A stretch of 64,000 nt of DNA from Channallabes apus (Eukaryota > Chordata > Actinopteri > Siluriformes > Clariidae), in contig JAMASW010000032.1 in assembly GCA_030522415.1 (NCBI GenBank), positions 62,001-126,000 on the forward strand, read 5' to 3'. The notes beneath the pieces are model-generated. The model searched no databases, was not told the DNA's origin, and saw only the letters and a program-made list of their open reading frames with translations. Positions 48,442 through 61,318 of this stretch are shown here, piece after piece. A program made the translations under genes and the position numbers. Numbering within the stretch: position 1 is the first letter of the stretch; each line of letters starts with the position of its first letter.

Positions 48442-50991
48442 ATGAAAGTCAAAGAGATTATCATTTTCAATACAGTAATGCATTCTTTGCATACATGTTG
48501 AAAAACAACTTTTTTGTTCTTCTTATTTTACTCATTTTGTTCCAGAAAAATGAATACAAATTCATTTTGTTTGTTTTACATACCTATACATTAGTTGTGT
48601 GAGAAAACCGCTTTCCTGAGCTCGTAGAGAGCTAAGAACGCAGCAAACGCTTTATCTCACCGTCTTGTGCATGAAAGTGAATGAGATGATCATTTTCAAT
48701 ACATTAATGTATTCTTTGCATACATGTTGAAAAACAACTTTTTTGATCTTCTTTTTTTACTCATTTTGTTCCAGAAAAATGAATACAGACTCATTTTGTT
48801 TGTTTTACATACCTACACATTAGTTGTGTGAGAAAACCGCTTTCCTGAGCTCGTAGAGAGCTTAGAACGCAGCAAACGCTTTATCTCACCGTCTTGTGCA
48901 TGAAAGTGAATGAGATGAACATTTTCAATACATTAATGTATTCTTTGCATACATGTTGAAAAACCGCTTTCCTGAGCTCGTAGAGAGCTAAGAACGCAGC
49001 AAACGCTTTATCTCACCGTCTTGTGCATGAAAGTGAAAGAGATTATCATTTTCAATACAGTAATGCATTCTTTGCATACATGTTGAAAAACAACTTTTTT
49101 GTTCTTCTTATTTTACTCATTTTGTTCCAGAAAAATGAATACAAATTCATTTTGTTTTACATACCTATACATTAGTTGTGTGAGAAAACCGCTTTCCTGA
49201 GCTCGTAGAGAGCTAAGAACGCAGCAAACGCTTTATCTCACCGTCTTGTGCCTGAAAGTGAAAGAGATGATCATTTTCAATACAGTAATGCATTCTTTGC
49301 ATACATGTTGAAAAGCAACTTTTTTGTTCTTCTTATTTTACTCCTTTTGTTCCAGAAAAATGAATACAAATTCATTTTGTTTGTTTTACATACCTATACA
49401 TTAGTTGTGTGAGAAAACCGCTTTCCTGAGCTCGTAGAGAGCTAAGAACGCAGCAAACGCTTTATCTCACCGTCTTGTGCCTGAAAGTGAAAGAGATGAT
49501 CATTTTCAATACAGTAATGCATTCTTTGCATACATGTTGAAAAATAACTTTTTTGTTCTTCTTTTTCTCATTTTGTTCCAGAAAAATGAATACAGACTCA
49601 TTTTGTTTGTTTTACATACGTACACATTAGTTGTGTGAGAAAACCGCTTTCCCGAGCTCGTAGAGAGCTAAGAACGCAGCAAACGCTTTATCTCACCGTC
49701 TTGTGCATGAAAGTGAATGAGATGATCATTTTCAATACATTAATGTATTCTTTGCATACATGTTGAAAAACAACTTTTTTGTTCTTCTTTTCCCCATTTT
49801 GTTCCAGAAAAATGAATACAAACTCATTTTGTTTGTTTTACATACGTACACATTAGTTGTGTGAGAAAACCGCTTTCCTGAGCTCGTAGAGAGCTAAGAA
49901 CGCAGCAAACGCTTTATCTCACCGTCTTGTGCATGAAAGTGAATGAGATGAACATTTTCAATACATTAATGTATTCTTTGCATACATGTTGAAAAACCGC
50001 TTTCCTGAGGTCGTAGAGAGCTAAGAACGCAGCAAACGCTTTATCTCACCGTCTTGTGCATGAAAGTGAAAGAGATTATCATTTTCAATACAGTAATGCA
50101 TTCTTTGCATACATGTTGAAAAACAACTTTTTTGTTCTTCTTTTTCTCATTTTGTTCCAGAAAAATGAATACAGACTCATTTTGTTTGTTTTACATACCT
50201 ATACATTAGTTGTGTGAGAAAACCGCTTTCCTGAGCTCGTAGAGAGCTAAGAACGCAGCAAACGCTTTATCTCACCGTCTTGTGCCTGAAAGTGAAAGAG
50301 ATGATCATTTTCAATACAGTAATGCATTCTTTGCATACATGTTGAAAAATAACTTTTTTGTTCTTCTTTTTCTCATTTTGTTCCAGAAAAATGAATACAG
50401 ACTCATTTTGTTTGTTTTACATACGTACACATTAGTTGTGTGAGAAAACCGCTTTCCCGAGCTCGTAGAGAGCTAAGAACGCAGCAAACGCTTTATCTCA
50501 CCGTCTTGTGCATGAAAGTGAATGAGATGATCATTTTCAATACATTAATGTATTCTTTGCATACATGTTGAAAAACAACTTTTTTGTTCTTCTTTTCCCC
50601 ATTTTGTTCCAGAAAAATGAATACAAACTCATTTTGTTTGTTTTACATACGTACACATTAGTTGTGTGAGAAAACCGCTTTCCTGAGCTCGTAGAGAGCT
50701 AAGAACGCAGCAAACGCTTTATCTCACCGTCTTGTGCATGAAAGTGAATGAGATGAACATTTTCAATACATTAATGTATTCTTTGCATACATGTTGAAAA
50801 ACCGCTTTCCTGAGCTCGTAGAGAGCTAAGAACGCAGCAAACGCTTTATCTCACCGTCTTGTGCATGAAAGTGAAAGAGATTATCATTTTCAATACATTA
50901 ATGTATTCTTTGCATACATGTTGAAAAACCGCTTTCCTGAGCTCGTAGAGAGCTAAGAACGCAGCAAACGCTTTATCTCACCGTCTTGTGC
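48442..50991. repeat. Domain V copy 3, 13 units (2,550 bp)
   Basis: Order: LG LA' Sb L4d LQ LT LP Sb* L2 LT LP Sb Sc; LN is missing. LQ carries CTCCTTTTG near 49344, a change shared only with copy 7 (near 60024). Confidence 0.85.
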
Positions 50992-53541
50992 ATGAAAGTC
51001 AAAGAGATTATCATTTTCAATACAGTAATGCATTCTTTGCATACATGTTGAAAAACAACTTTTTTGTTCTTCTTATTTTACTCATTTTGTTCCAGAAAAA
51101 TGAATACAAATTCATTTTGTTTGTTTTACATACCTATACATTAGTTGTGTGAGAAAACCGCTTTCCTGAGCTCGTAGAGAGCTAAGAACGCAGCAAACGC
51201 TTTATCTCACCGTCTTGTGCATGAAAGTGAATGAGATGATCATTTTCAATACATTAATGTATTCTTTGCATACATGTTGAAAAACAACTTTTTTGATCTT
51301 CTTTTTTTACTCATTTTGTTCCAGAAAAATGAATACAGACTCATTTTGTTTGTTTTACATACCTACACATTAGTTGTGTGAGAAAACCGCTTTCCTGAGC
51401 TCGTAGAGAGCTTAGAACGCAGCAAACGCTTTATCTCACCGTCTTGTGCATGAAAGTGAAAGAGATTATCATTTTCAATACAGTAATGCATTCTTTGCAT
51501 ACATGTTGAAAAATAACTTTTTTGTTCTTCTTTTTCTCATTTTGTTCCAGAAAAATGAATACAGACTCATTTTGTTTGTTTTACATACGTACACATTAGT
51601 TGTGTGAGAAAACCGCTTTCCTGAGCTCGTAGAGAGCTAAGAACGCAGCAAACGCTTTATCTCACCGTCTTGTGCATGAAAGTGAATGAGATGAACATTT
51701 TCAATACATTAATGTATTCTTTGCATACATGTTGAAAAACCGCTTTCCTGAGCTCGTAGAGAGCTAAGAACGCAGCAAACGCTTTATCTCACCGTCTTGT
51801 GCATGAAAGTGAAAGAGATTATCATTTTCAATACAGTAATGCATTCTTTGCATACATGTTGAAAAACAACTTTTTTGTTCTTCTTATTTTACTCATTTTG
51901 TTCCAGAAAAATGAATACAAATTCATTTTGTTTTACATACCTATACATTAGTTGTGTGAGAAAACCGCTTTCCTGAGCTCGTAGAGAGCTAAGAACGCAG
52001 CAAACGCTTTATCTCACCGTCTTGTGCCTGAAAGTGAAAGAGATGATCATTTTCAATACAGTAATGCATTCTTTGCATACATGTTGAAAAGCAACTTTTT
52101 TGTTCTTCTTATTTTACTCATTTTGTTCCAGAAAAATGAATACAAATTCATTTTGTTTGTTTTACATACCTATACATTAGTTGTGTGAGAAAACCGCTTT
52201 CCTGAGCTCGTAGAGAGCTAAGAACGCAGCAAACGCTTTATCTCACCGTCTTGTGCCTGAAAGTGAAAGAGATGATCATTTTCAATACAGTAATGCATTC
52301 TTTGCATACATGTTGAAAAATAACTTTTTTGTTCTTCTTTTTCTCATTTTGTTCCAGAAAAATGAGTACAGACTCATTTTGTTTGTTTTACATACGTACA
52401 CATTAGTTGTGTGAGAAAACCGCTTTCCCGAGCTCGTAGAGAGCTAAGAACGCAGCAAACGCTTTATCTCACCGTCTTGTGCATGAAAGTGAATGAGATG
52501 ATCATTTTCAATACATTAATGTATTCTTTGCATACATGTTGAAAAACAACTTTTTTGTTCTTCTTTTCCCCATTTTGTTCCAGAAAAATGAATACAAACT
52601 CATTTTGTTTGTTTTACATACGTACACATTAGTTGTGTGAGAAAACCGCTTTCCTGAGCTCGTAGAGAGCTAAGAACGCAGCAAACGCTTTATCTCACCG
52701 TCTTGTGCATGAAAGTGAATGAGATGAACATTTTCAATACATTAATGTATTCTTTGCATACATGTTGAAAAACCGCTTTCCTGAGGTCGTAGAGAGCTAA
52801 GAACGCAGCAAACGCTTTATCTCACCGTCTTGTGCATGAAAGTGAAAGAGATTATCATTTTCAATACAGTAATGCATTCTTTGCATACATGTTGAAAAAC
52901 AACTTTTTTGTTCTTCTTTTTCTCATTTTGTTCCAGAAAAATGAATACAGACTCATTTTGTTTGTTTTACATACCTATACATTAGTTGTGTGAGAAAACC
53001 GCTTTCCTGAGCTCGTAGAGAGCTAAGAACGCAGCAAACGCTTTATCTCACCCGCTTGTGCCTGAAAGTGAAAGAGATGATCATTTTCAATACAGTAATG
53101 CATTCTTTGCATACATGTTGAAAAATAACTTTTTTGTTCTTCTTTTTCTCATTTTGTTCCAGAAAAATGAATACAGACTCATTTTGTTTGTTTTACATAC
53201 GTACACATTAGTTGTGTGAGAAAACCGCTTTCCCGAGCTCGTAGAGAGCTAAGAACGCAGCAAACGCTTTATCTCACCGTCTTGTGCATGAAAGTGAAAG
53301 AGATGATCATTTTCAATACATTAATGTATTCTTTGCATACATGTTGAAAAACCGCTTTCCTGAGCTCGTAGAGAGCTAAGAACGCAGCAAACGCTTTATC
53401 TCACCGTCTTGTGCATGAAAGTGAAAGAGATTATCATTTTCAATACATTAATGTATTCTTTGCATACATGTTGAAAAACCGCTTTCCTGAGCTCGTAGAG
53501 AGCTAAGAACGCAGCAAACGCTTTATCTCACCGTCTTGTGC
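50992..53541. repeat. Domain V copy 4, 13 units (2,550 bp)
   Basis: Order: LG LA' LN Sb L4d LQ LT(GAGTAC) LP Sb* L2 LT, an S unit with ATGAAAG...GATGATC head (53288-53414), Sc. It retains LN but lacks the second LP. Its length equals copy 3 although the composition differs, because one 226-bp unit is absent from each. The second LT follows CCCGCTTG. Confidence 0.85.
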
Positions 53542-56500
53542 ATGAAAGTCAAAGAGATTATCATTTTCAATACAGTAATGCATTCTTTGCATACATGTTG
53601 AAAAACAACTTTTTTGTTCTTCTTATTTTACTCATTTTGTTCCAGAAAAATGAATACAAATTCATTTTGTTTGTTTTACATACCTATACATTAGTTGTGT
53701 GAGAAAACCGCTTTCCTGAGCTCGTAGAGAGCTAAGAACGCAGCAAACGCTTTATCTCACCGTCTTGTGCATGAAAGTGAATGAGATGATCATTTTCAAT
53801 ACATTAATGTATTCTTTGCATACATGTTGAAAAACAACTTTTTTGATCTTCTTTTTTTACTCATTTTGTTCCAGAAAAATGAATACAGACTCATTTTGTT
53901 TGTTTTACATACCTACACATTAGTTGTGTGAGAAAACCGCTTTCCTGAGCTCGTAGAGAGCTTAGAACGCAGCAAACGCTTTATCTCACCGTCTTGTGCA
54001 TGAAAGTGAAAGAGATTATCATTTTCAATACAGTAATGCATTCTTTGCATACATGTTGAAAAATAACTTTTTTGTTCTTCTTTTTCTCATTTTGTTCCAG
54101 AAAAATGAATACAGACTCATTTTGTTTGTTTTACATACGTACACATTAGTTGTGTGAGAAAACCGCTTTCCTGAGCTCGTAGAGAGCTAAGAACGCAGCA
54201 AACGCTTTATCTCACCGTCTTGTGCATGAAAGTGAATGAGATGAACATTTTCAATACATTAATGTATTCTTTGCATACATGTTGAAAAACCGCTTTCCTG
54301 AGCTCGTAGAGAGCTAAGAACGCAGCAAACGCTTTATCTCACCGTCTTGTGCATGAAAGTGAAAGAGATTATCATTTTCAATACAGTAATGCATTCTTTG
54401 CATACATGTTGAAAAACAACTTTTTTGTTCTTCTTATTTTACTCATTTTGTTCCAGAAAAATGAATACAAATTCATTTTGTTTTACATACCTATACATTA
54501 GTTGTGTGAGAAAACCGCTTTCCTGAGCTCGTAGAGAGCTAAGAACGCAGCAAACGCTTTATCTCACCGTCTTGTGCCTGAAAGTGAAAGAGATGATCAT
54601 TTTCAATACAGTAATGCATTCTTTGCATACATGTTGAAAAGCAACTTTTTTGTTCTTCTTATTTTACTCATTTTGTTCCAGAAAAATGAATACAAATTCA
54701 TTTTGTTTGTTTTACATACCTATACATTAGTTGTGTGAGAAAACCGCTTTCCTGAGCTCGTAGAGAGCTAAGAACGCAGCAAACGCTTTATCTCACCGTC
54801 TTGTGCCTGAAAGTGAAAGAGATGATCATTTTCAATACAGTAATGCATTCTTTGCATACATGTTGAAAAATAACTTTTTTGTTCTTCTTTTTCTCATTTT
54901 GTTCCAGAAAAATGAGTACAGACTCATTTTGTTTGTTTTACATACGTACACATTAGTTGTGTGAGAAAACCGCTTTCCCGAGCTCGTAGAGAGCTAAGAA
55001 CGCAGCAAACGCTTTATCTCACCGTCTTGTGCATGAAAGTGAATGAGATGATCATTTTCAATACATTAATGTATTCTTTGCATACATGTTGAAAAACAAC
55101 TTTTTTGTTCTTCTTTTCCCCATTTTGTTCCAGAAAAATGAATACAAACTCATTTTGTTTGTTTTACATACGTACACATTAGTTGTGTGAGAAAACCGCT
55201 TTCCTGAGCTCGTAGAGAGCTAAGAACGCAGCAAACGCTTTATCTCACCGTCTTGTGCATGAAAGTGAATGAGATGAACATTTTCAATACATTAATGTAT
55301 TCTTTGCATACATGTTGAAAAACCGCTTTCCTGAGGTCGTAGAGAGCTAAGAACGCAGCAAACGCTTTATCTCACCGTCTTGTGCATGAAAGTGAAAGAG
55401 ATTATCATTTTCAATACAGTAATGCATTCTTTGCATACATGTTGAAAAACAACTTTTTTGTTCTTCTTTTTCTCATTTTGTTCCAGAAAAATGAATACAG
55501 ACTCATTTTGTTTGTTTTACATACCTATACATTAGTTGTGTGAGAAAACCGCTTTCCTGAGCTCGTAGAGAGCTAAGAACGCAGCAAACGCTTTATCTCA
55601 CCCGCTTGTGCCTGAAAGTGAAAGAGATGATCATTTTCAATACAGTAATGCATTCTTTGCATACATGTTGAAAAATAACTTTTTTGTTCTTCTTTTTCTC
55701 ATTTTGTTCCAGAAAAATGAATACAGACTCATTTTGTTTGTTTTACATACGTACACATTAGTTGTGTGAGAAAACCGCTTTCCCGAGCTCGTAGAGAGCT
55801 AAGAACGCAGCAAACGCTTTATCTCACCGTCTTGTGCATGAAAGTGAAAGAGATGATCATTTTCAATACAGTAATGCATTCTTTGCATACATGTTGAAAA
55901 ATAACTTTTTTGTTCTTCTTTTTCTCATTTTGTTCCAGAAAAATGAATACAGACTCATTTTGTTTGTTTTACATACGTGCACATTAGTTGTGTGAGAAAA
56001 CCGCTTTCCTGAGCTCGTAGAGAGCTAAGAACGCAGCAAACGCTTTATCTCACCGTCTTGTGCATGAAAGTGAATGAGATGAACATTTTCAATACATTAA
56101 TGTATTCTTTGCATACATGTTGAAAAACCGCTTTCCCGAGCTCGTAGAGAGCTAAGAACGCAGCAAACGCTTTATCTCACCGTCTTGTGCATGAAAGTGA
56201 ATGAGATGATCATTTTCAATACATTAATGTATTCTTTGCATACATGTTGAAAAACAACTTTTTTGTTCTTCTTTTCCCCATTTTGTTCCAGAAAAATGAA
56301 TACAAACTCATTTTGTTTGTTTTACATACGTACACATTAGTTGTGTGAGAAAACCGCTTTCCTGAGCTCGTAGAGAGCTAAGAACGCAGCAAACGCTTTA
56401 TCTCACCGTCTTGTGCATGAAAGTGAATGAGATGAACATTTTCAATACATTAATGTATTCTTTGCATACATGTTGAAAAACCGCTTTCCTGAGCTCGTAG

Positions 56501-56670
56501 AGAGCTAAGAACGCAGCAAACGCTTTATCTCACCGTCTTGTGCATGAAAGTGAAAGAGATTATCATTTTCAATACATTAATGTATTCTTTGCATACATGT
56601 TGAAAAACCGCTTTCCTGAGCTCGTAGAGAGCTAAGAACGCAGCAAACGCTTTATCTCACCGTCTTGTGC
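53542..56670. repeat. Domain V copy 5, 16 units (3,129 bp)
   Basis: The 14-unit order plus the ATG-headed LT-like unit with CGTGCAC (55838-56063) and an extra Sb with CCCGAG. These add 226 + 127 bp. It shares GAGTAC (near 54916) and CCCGCTTG with copy 4. Confidence 0.85.
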
Positions 56671-58895
56671 ATGAAAGTCAAAGAGATTATCATTTTCAAT
56701 ACAGTAATGCATTCTTTGCATACATGTTGAAAAACAACTTTTTTGTTCTTCTTATTTTACTCATTTTGTTCCAGAAAAATGAATACAAATTCATTTTGTT
56801 TGTTTTACATACCTATACATTAGTTGTGTGAGAAAACCGCTTTCCTGAGCTCGTAGAGAGCTAAGAACGCAGCAAACGCTTTATCTCACCGTCTTGTGCA
56901 TGAAAGTGAATGAGATGATCATTTTCAATACATTAATGTATTCTTTGCATACATGTTGAAAAACAACTTTTTTGATCTTCTTTTTTTACTCATTTTGTTC
57001 CAGAAAAATGAATACAGACTCATTTTGTTTGTTTTACATACCTACACATTAGTTGTGTGAGAAAACCGCTTTCCTGAGCTCGTAGAGAGCTTAGAACGCA
57101 GCAAACGCTTTATCTCACCGTCTTGTGCATGAAAGTGAAAGAGATTATCATTTTCAATACAGTAATGCATTCTTTGCATACATGTTGAAAAATAACTTTT
57201 TTGTTCTTCTTTTTCTCATTTTGTTCCAGAAAAATGAATACAGACTCATTTTGTTTGTTTTACATACGTACACATTAGTTGTGTGAGAAAACCGCTTTCC
57301 TGAGCTCGTAGAGAGCTAAGAACGCAGCAAACGCTTTATCTCACCGTCTTGTGCATGAAAGTGAATGAGATGAACATTTTCAATACATTAATGTATTCTT
57401 TGCATACATGTTGAAAAACCGCTTTCCTGAGCTCGTAGAGAGCTAAGAACGCAGCAAACGCTTTATCTCACCGTCTTGTGCATGAAAGTGAAAGAGATTA
57501 TCATTTTCAATACAGTAATGCATTCTTTGCATACATGTTGAAAAACAACTTTTTTGTTCTTCTTATTTTACTCATTTTGTTCCAGAAAAATGAATACAAA
57601 TTCATTTTGTTTTACATACCTATACATTAGTTGTGTGAGAAAACCGCTTTCCTGAGCTCGTAGAGAGCTAAGAACGCAGCAAACGCTTTATCTCACCGTC
57701 TTGTGCCTGAAAGTGAAAGAGATGATCATTTTCAATACAGTAATGCATTCTTTGCATACATGTTGAAAAGCAACTTTTTTGTTCTTCTTATTTTACTCAT
57801 TTTGTTCCAGAAAAATGAATACAAATTCATTTTGTTTGTTTTACATACCTATACATTAGTTGTGTGAGAAAACCGCTTTCCTGAGCTCGTAGAGAGCTAA
57901 GAACGCAGCAAACGCTTTATCTCACCGTCTTGTGCCTGAAAGTGAAAGAGATGATCATTTTCAATACAGTAATGCATTCTTTGCATACATGTTGAAAAAT
58001 AACTTTTTTGTTCTTCTTTTTCTCATTTTGTTCCAGAAAAATGAGTACAGACTCATTTTGTTTGTTTTACATACGTACACATTAGTTGTGTGAGAAAACC
58101 GCTTTCCCGAGCTCGTAGAGAGCTAAGAACGCAGCAAACGCTTTATCTCACCGTCTTGTGCATGAAAGTGAATGAGATGAACATTTTCAATACATTAATG
58201 TATTCTTTGCATACATGTTGAAAAACCGCTTTCCTGAGGTCGTAGAGAGCTAAGAACGCAGCAAACGCTTTATCTCACCGTCTTGTGCATGAAAGTGAAT
58301 GAGATGATCATTTTCAATACATTAATGTATTCTTTGCATACATGTTGAAAAACCGCTTTCCCGAGCTCGTAGAGAGCTAAGAACGCAGCAAACGCTTTAT
58401 CTCACCGTCTTGTGCATGAAAGTGAATGAGATGATCATTTTCAATACATTAATGTATTCTTTGCATACATGTTGAAAAACAACTTTTTTGTTCTTCTTTT
58501 CCCCATTTTGTTCCAGAAAAATGAATACAAACTCATTTTGTTTGTTTTACATACGTACACATTAGTTGTGTGAGAAAACCGCTTTCCTGAGCTCGTAGAG
58601 AGCTAAGAACGCAGCAAACGCTTTATCTCACCGTCTTGTGCATGAAAGTGAATGAGATGAACATTTTCAATACATTAATGTATTCTTTGCATACATGTTG
58701 AAAAACCGCTTTCCTGAGCTCGTAGAGAGCTAAGAACGCAGCAAACGCTTTATCTCACCGTCTTGTGCATGAAAGTGAAAGAGATTATCATTTTCAATAC
58801 ATTAATGTATTCTTTGCATACATGTTGAAAAACCGCTTTCCTGAGCTCGTAGAGAGCTAAGAACGCAGCAAACGCTTTATCTCACCGTCTTGTGC
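56671..58895. repeat. Domain V copy 6, 12 units (2,225 bp)
   Basis: Order: LG LA' LN Sb L4d LQ LT(GAGTAC) Sb* Sa LP Sb Sc. The first LP, L2 and the second LT are absent, and an Sa with CCCGAG is inserted. This is the shortest copy in the domain. The CCCGAG S unit resembles the extra Sb of copy 5. Confidence 0.85.
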
Positions 58896-61318
58896 ATGAA
58901 AGTCAAAGAGATTATCATTTTCAATACAGTAATGCATTCTTTGCATACATGTTGAAAAACAACTTTTTTGTTCTTCTTATTTTACTCATTTTGTTCCAGA
59001 AAAATGAATACAAATTCATTTTGTTTGTTTTACATACCTATACATTAGTTGTGTGAGAAAACCGCTTTCCTGAGCTCGTAGAGAGCTAAGAACGCAGCAA
59101 ACGCTTTATCTCACCGTCTTGTGCATGAAAGTGAATGAGATGATCATTTTCAATACATTAATGTATTCTTTGCATACATGTTGAAAAACAACTTTTTTGA
59201 TCTTCTTTTTTTACTCATTTTGTTCCAGAAAAATGAATACAGACTCATTTTGTTTGTTTTACATACCTACACATTAGTTGTGTGAGAAAACCGCTTTCCT
59301 GAGCTCGTAGAGAGCTTAGAACGCAGCAAACGCTTTATCTCACCGTCTTGTGCATGAAAGTGAAAGAGATTATCATTTTCAATACAGTAATGCATTCTTT
59401 GCATACATGTTGAAAAATAACTTTTTTGTTCTTCTTTTTCTCATTTTGTTCCAGAAAAATGAATACAGACTCATTTTGTTTGTTTTACATACGTACACAT
59501 TAGTTGTGTGAGAAAACCGCTTTCCTGAGCTCGTAGAGAGCTAAGAACGCAGCAAACGCTTTATCTCACCGTCTTGTGCATGAAAGTGAATGAGATGAAC
59601 ATTTTCAATACATTAATGTATTCTTTGCATACATGTTGAAAAACCGCTTTCCTGAGCTCGTAGAGAGCTAAGAACGCAGCAAACGCTTTATCTCACCGTC
59701 TTGTGCATGAAAGTGAAAGAGATTATCATTTTCAATACAGTAATGCATTCTTTGCATACATGTTGAAAAACAACTTTTTTGTTCTTCTTATTTTACTCAT
59801 TTTGTTCCAGAAAAATGAATACAAATTCATTTTGTTTTACATACCTATACATTAGTTGTGTGAGAAAACCGCTTTCCTGAGCTCGTAGAGAGCTAAGAAC
59901 GCAGCAAACGCTTTATCTCACCGTCTTGTGCCTGAAAGTGAAAGAGATGATCATTTTCAATACAGTAATGCATTCTTTGCATACATGTTGAAAAGCAACT
60001 TTTTTGTTCTTCTTATTTTACTCCTTTTGTTCCAGAAAAATGAATACAAATTCATTTTGTTTGTTTTACATACCTATACATTAGTTGTGTGAGAAAACCG
60101 CTTTCCTGAGCTCGTAGAGAGCTAAGAACGCAGCAAACGCTTTATCTCACCGTCTTGTGCCTGAAAGTGAAAGAGATGATCATTTTCAATACAGTAATGC
60201 ATTCTTTGCATACATGTTGAAAAATAACTTTTTTGTTCTTCTTTTTCTCATTTTGTTCCAGAAAAATGAATACAGACTCATTTTGTTTGTTTTACATACG
60301 TACACATTAGTTGTGTGAGAAAACCGCTTTCCCGAGCTCGTAGAGAGCTAAGAACGCAGCAAACGCTTTATCTCACCGTCTTGTGCATGAAAGTGAATGA
60401 GATGATCATTTTCAATACATTAATGTATTCTTTGCATACATGTTGAAAAACAACTTTTTTGTTCTTCTTTTCCCCATTTTGTTCCAGAAAAATGAATACA
60501 AACTCATTTTGTTTGTTTTACATACGTACACATTAGTTGTGTGAGAAAACCGCTTTCCTGAGCTCGTAGAGAGCTAAGAACGCAGCAAACGCTTTATCTC
60601 ACCGTCTTGTGCATGAAAGTGAATGAGATGAACATTTTCAATACATTAATGTATTCTTTGCATACATGTTGAAAAACCGCTTTCCTGAGGTCGTAGAGAG
60701 CTAAGAACGCAGCAAACGCTTTATCTCACCGTCTTGTGCATGAAAGTGAAAGAGATTATCATTTTCAATACAGTAATGCATTCTTTGCATACATGTTGAA
60801 AAACAACTTTTTTGTTCTTCTTTTTCTCATTTTGTTCCAGAAAAATGAATACAGACTCATTTTGTTTGTTTTACATACCTATACATTAGTTGTGTGAGAA
60901 AACCGCTTTCCTGAGCTCGTAGAGAGCTAAGAACGCAGCAAACGCTTTATCTCACCGTCTTGTGCCTGAAAGTGAAAGAGATGATCATTTTCAATACATT
61001 AATGTATTCTTTGCATACATGTTGAAAAACAACTTTTTTGTTCTTCTTTTCCCCATTTTGTTCCAGAAAAATGAATACAAACTCATTTTGTTTGTTTTAC
61101 ATACGTACACATTAGTTGTGTGAGAAAACCGCTTTCCTGAGCTCGTAGAGAGCTAAGAACGCAGCAAACGCTTTATCTCACCGTCTTGTGCATGAAAGTG
61201 AATGAGATGAACATTTTCAATACATTAATGTATTCTTTGCATACATGTTGAAAAACCGCTTTCCTGAGCTCGTAGAGAGCTAAGAACGCAGCAAACGCTT
61301 TATCTCACCGTCTTGTGC
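58896..61318. repeat. Domain V copy 7, 12 units (2,423 bp)
   Basis: Order: LG LA' LN Sb L4d LQ(CTCCTTTTG) LT LP Sb* L2, LT/LP hybrid, Sb. The closing Sc is missing and the LT-LP pair is fused at 60966-61191. Confidence 0.85.
60966..61191. repeat. LT/LP hybrid monomer, late breakpoint
   Basis: The LT head (CTGAAAG, GAAAGAGATGATC) is followed by the LP palindrome haplotype and TTCCCC tract. The exchange point lies between GAAAGAG and CATTAATG, further right than in the similar hybrid at 44960-45185. The two deletions of 226 bp therefore look independent. Confidence 0.8.
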
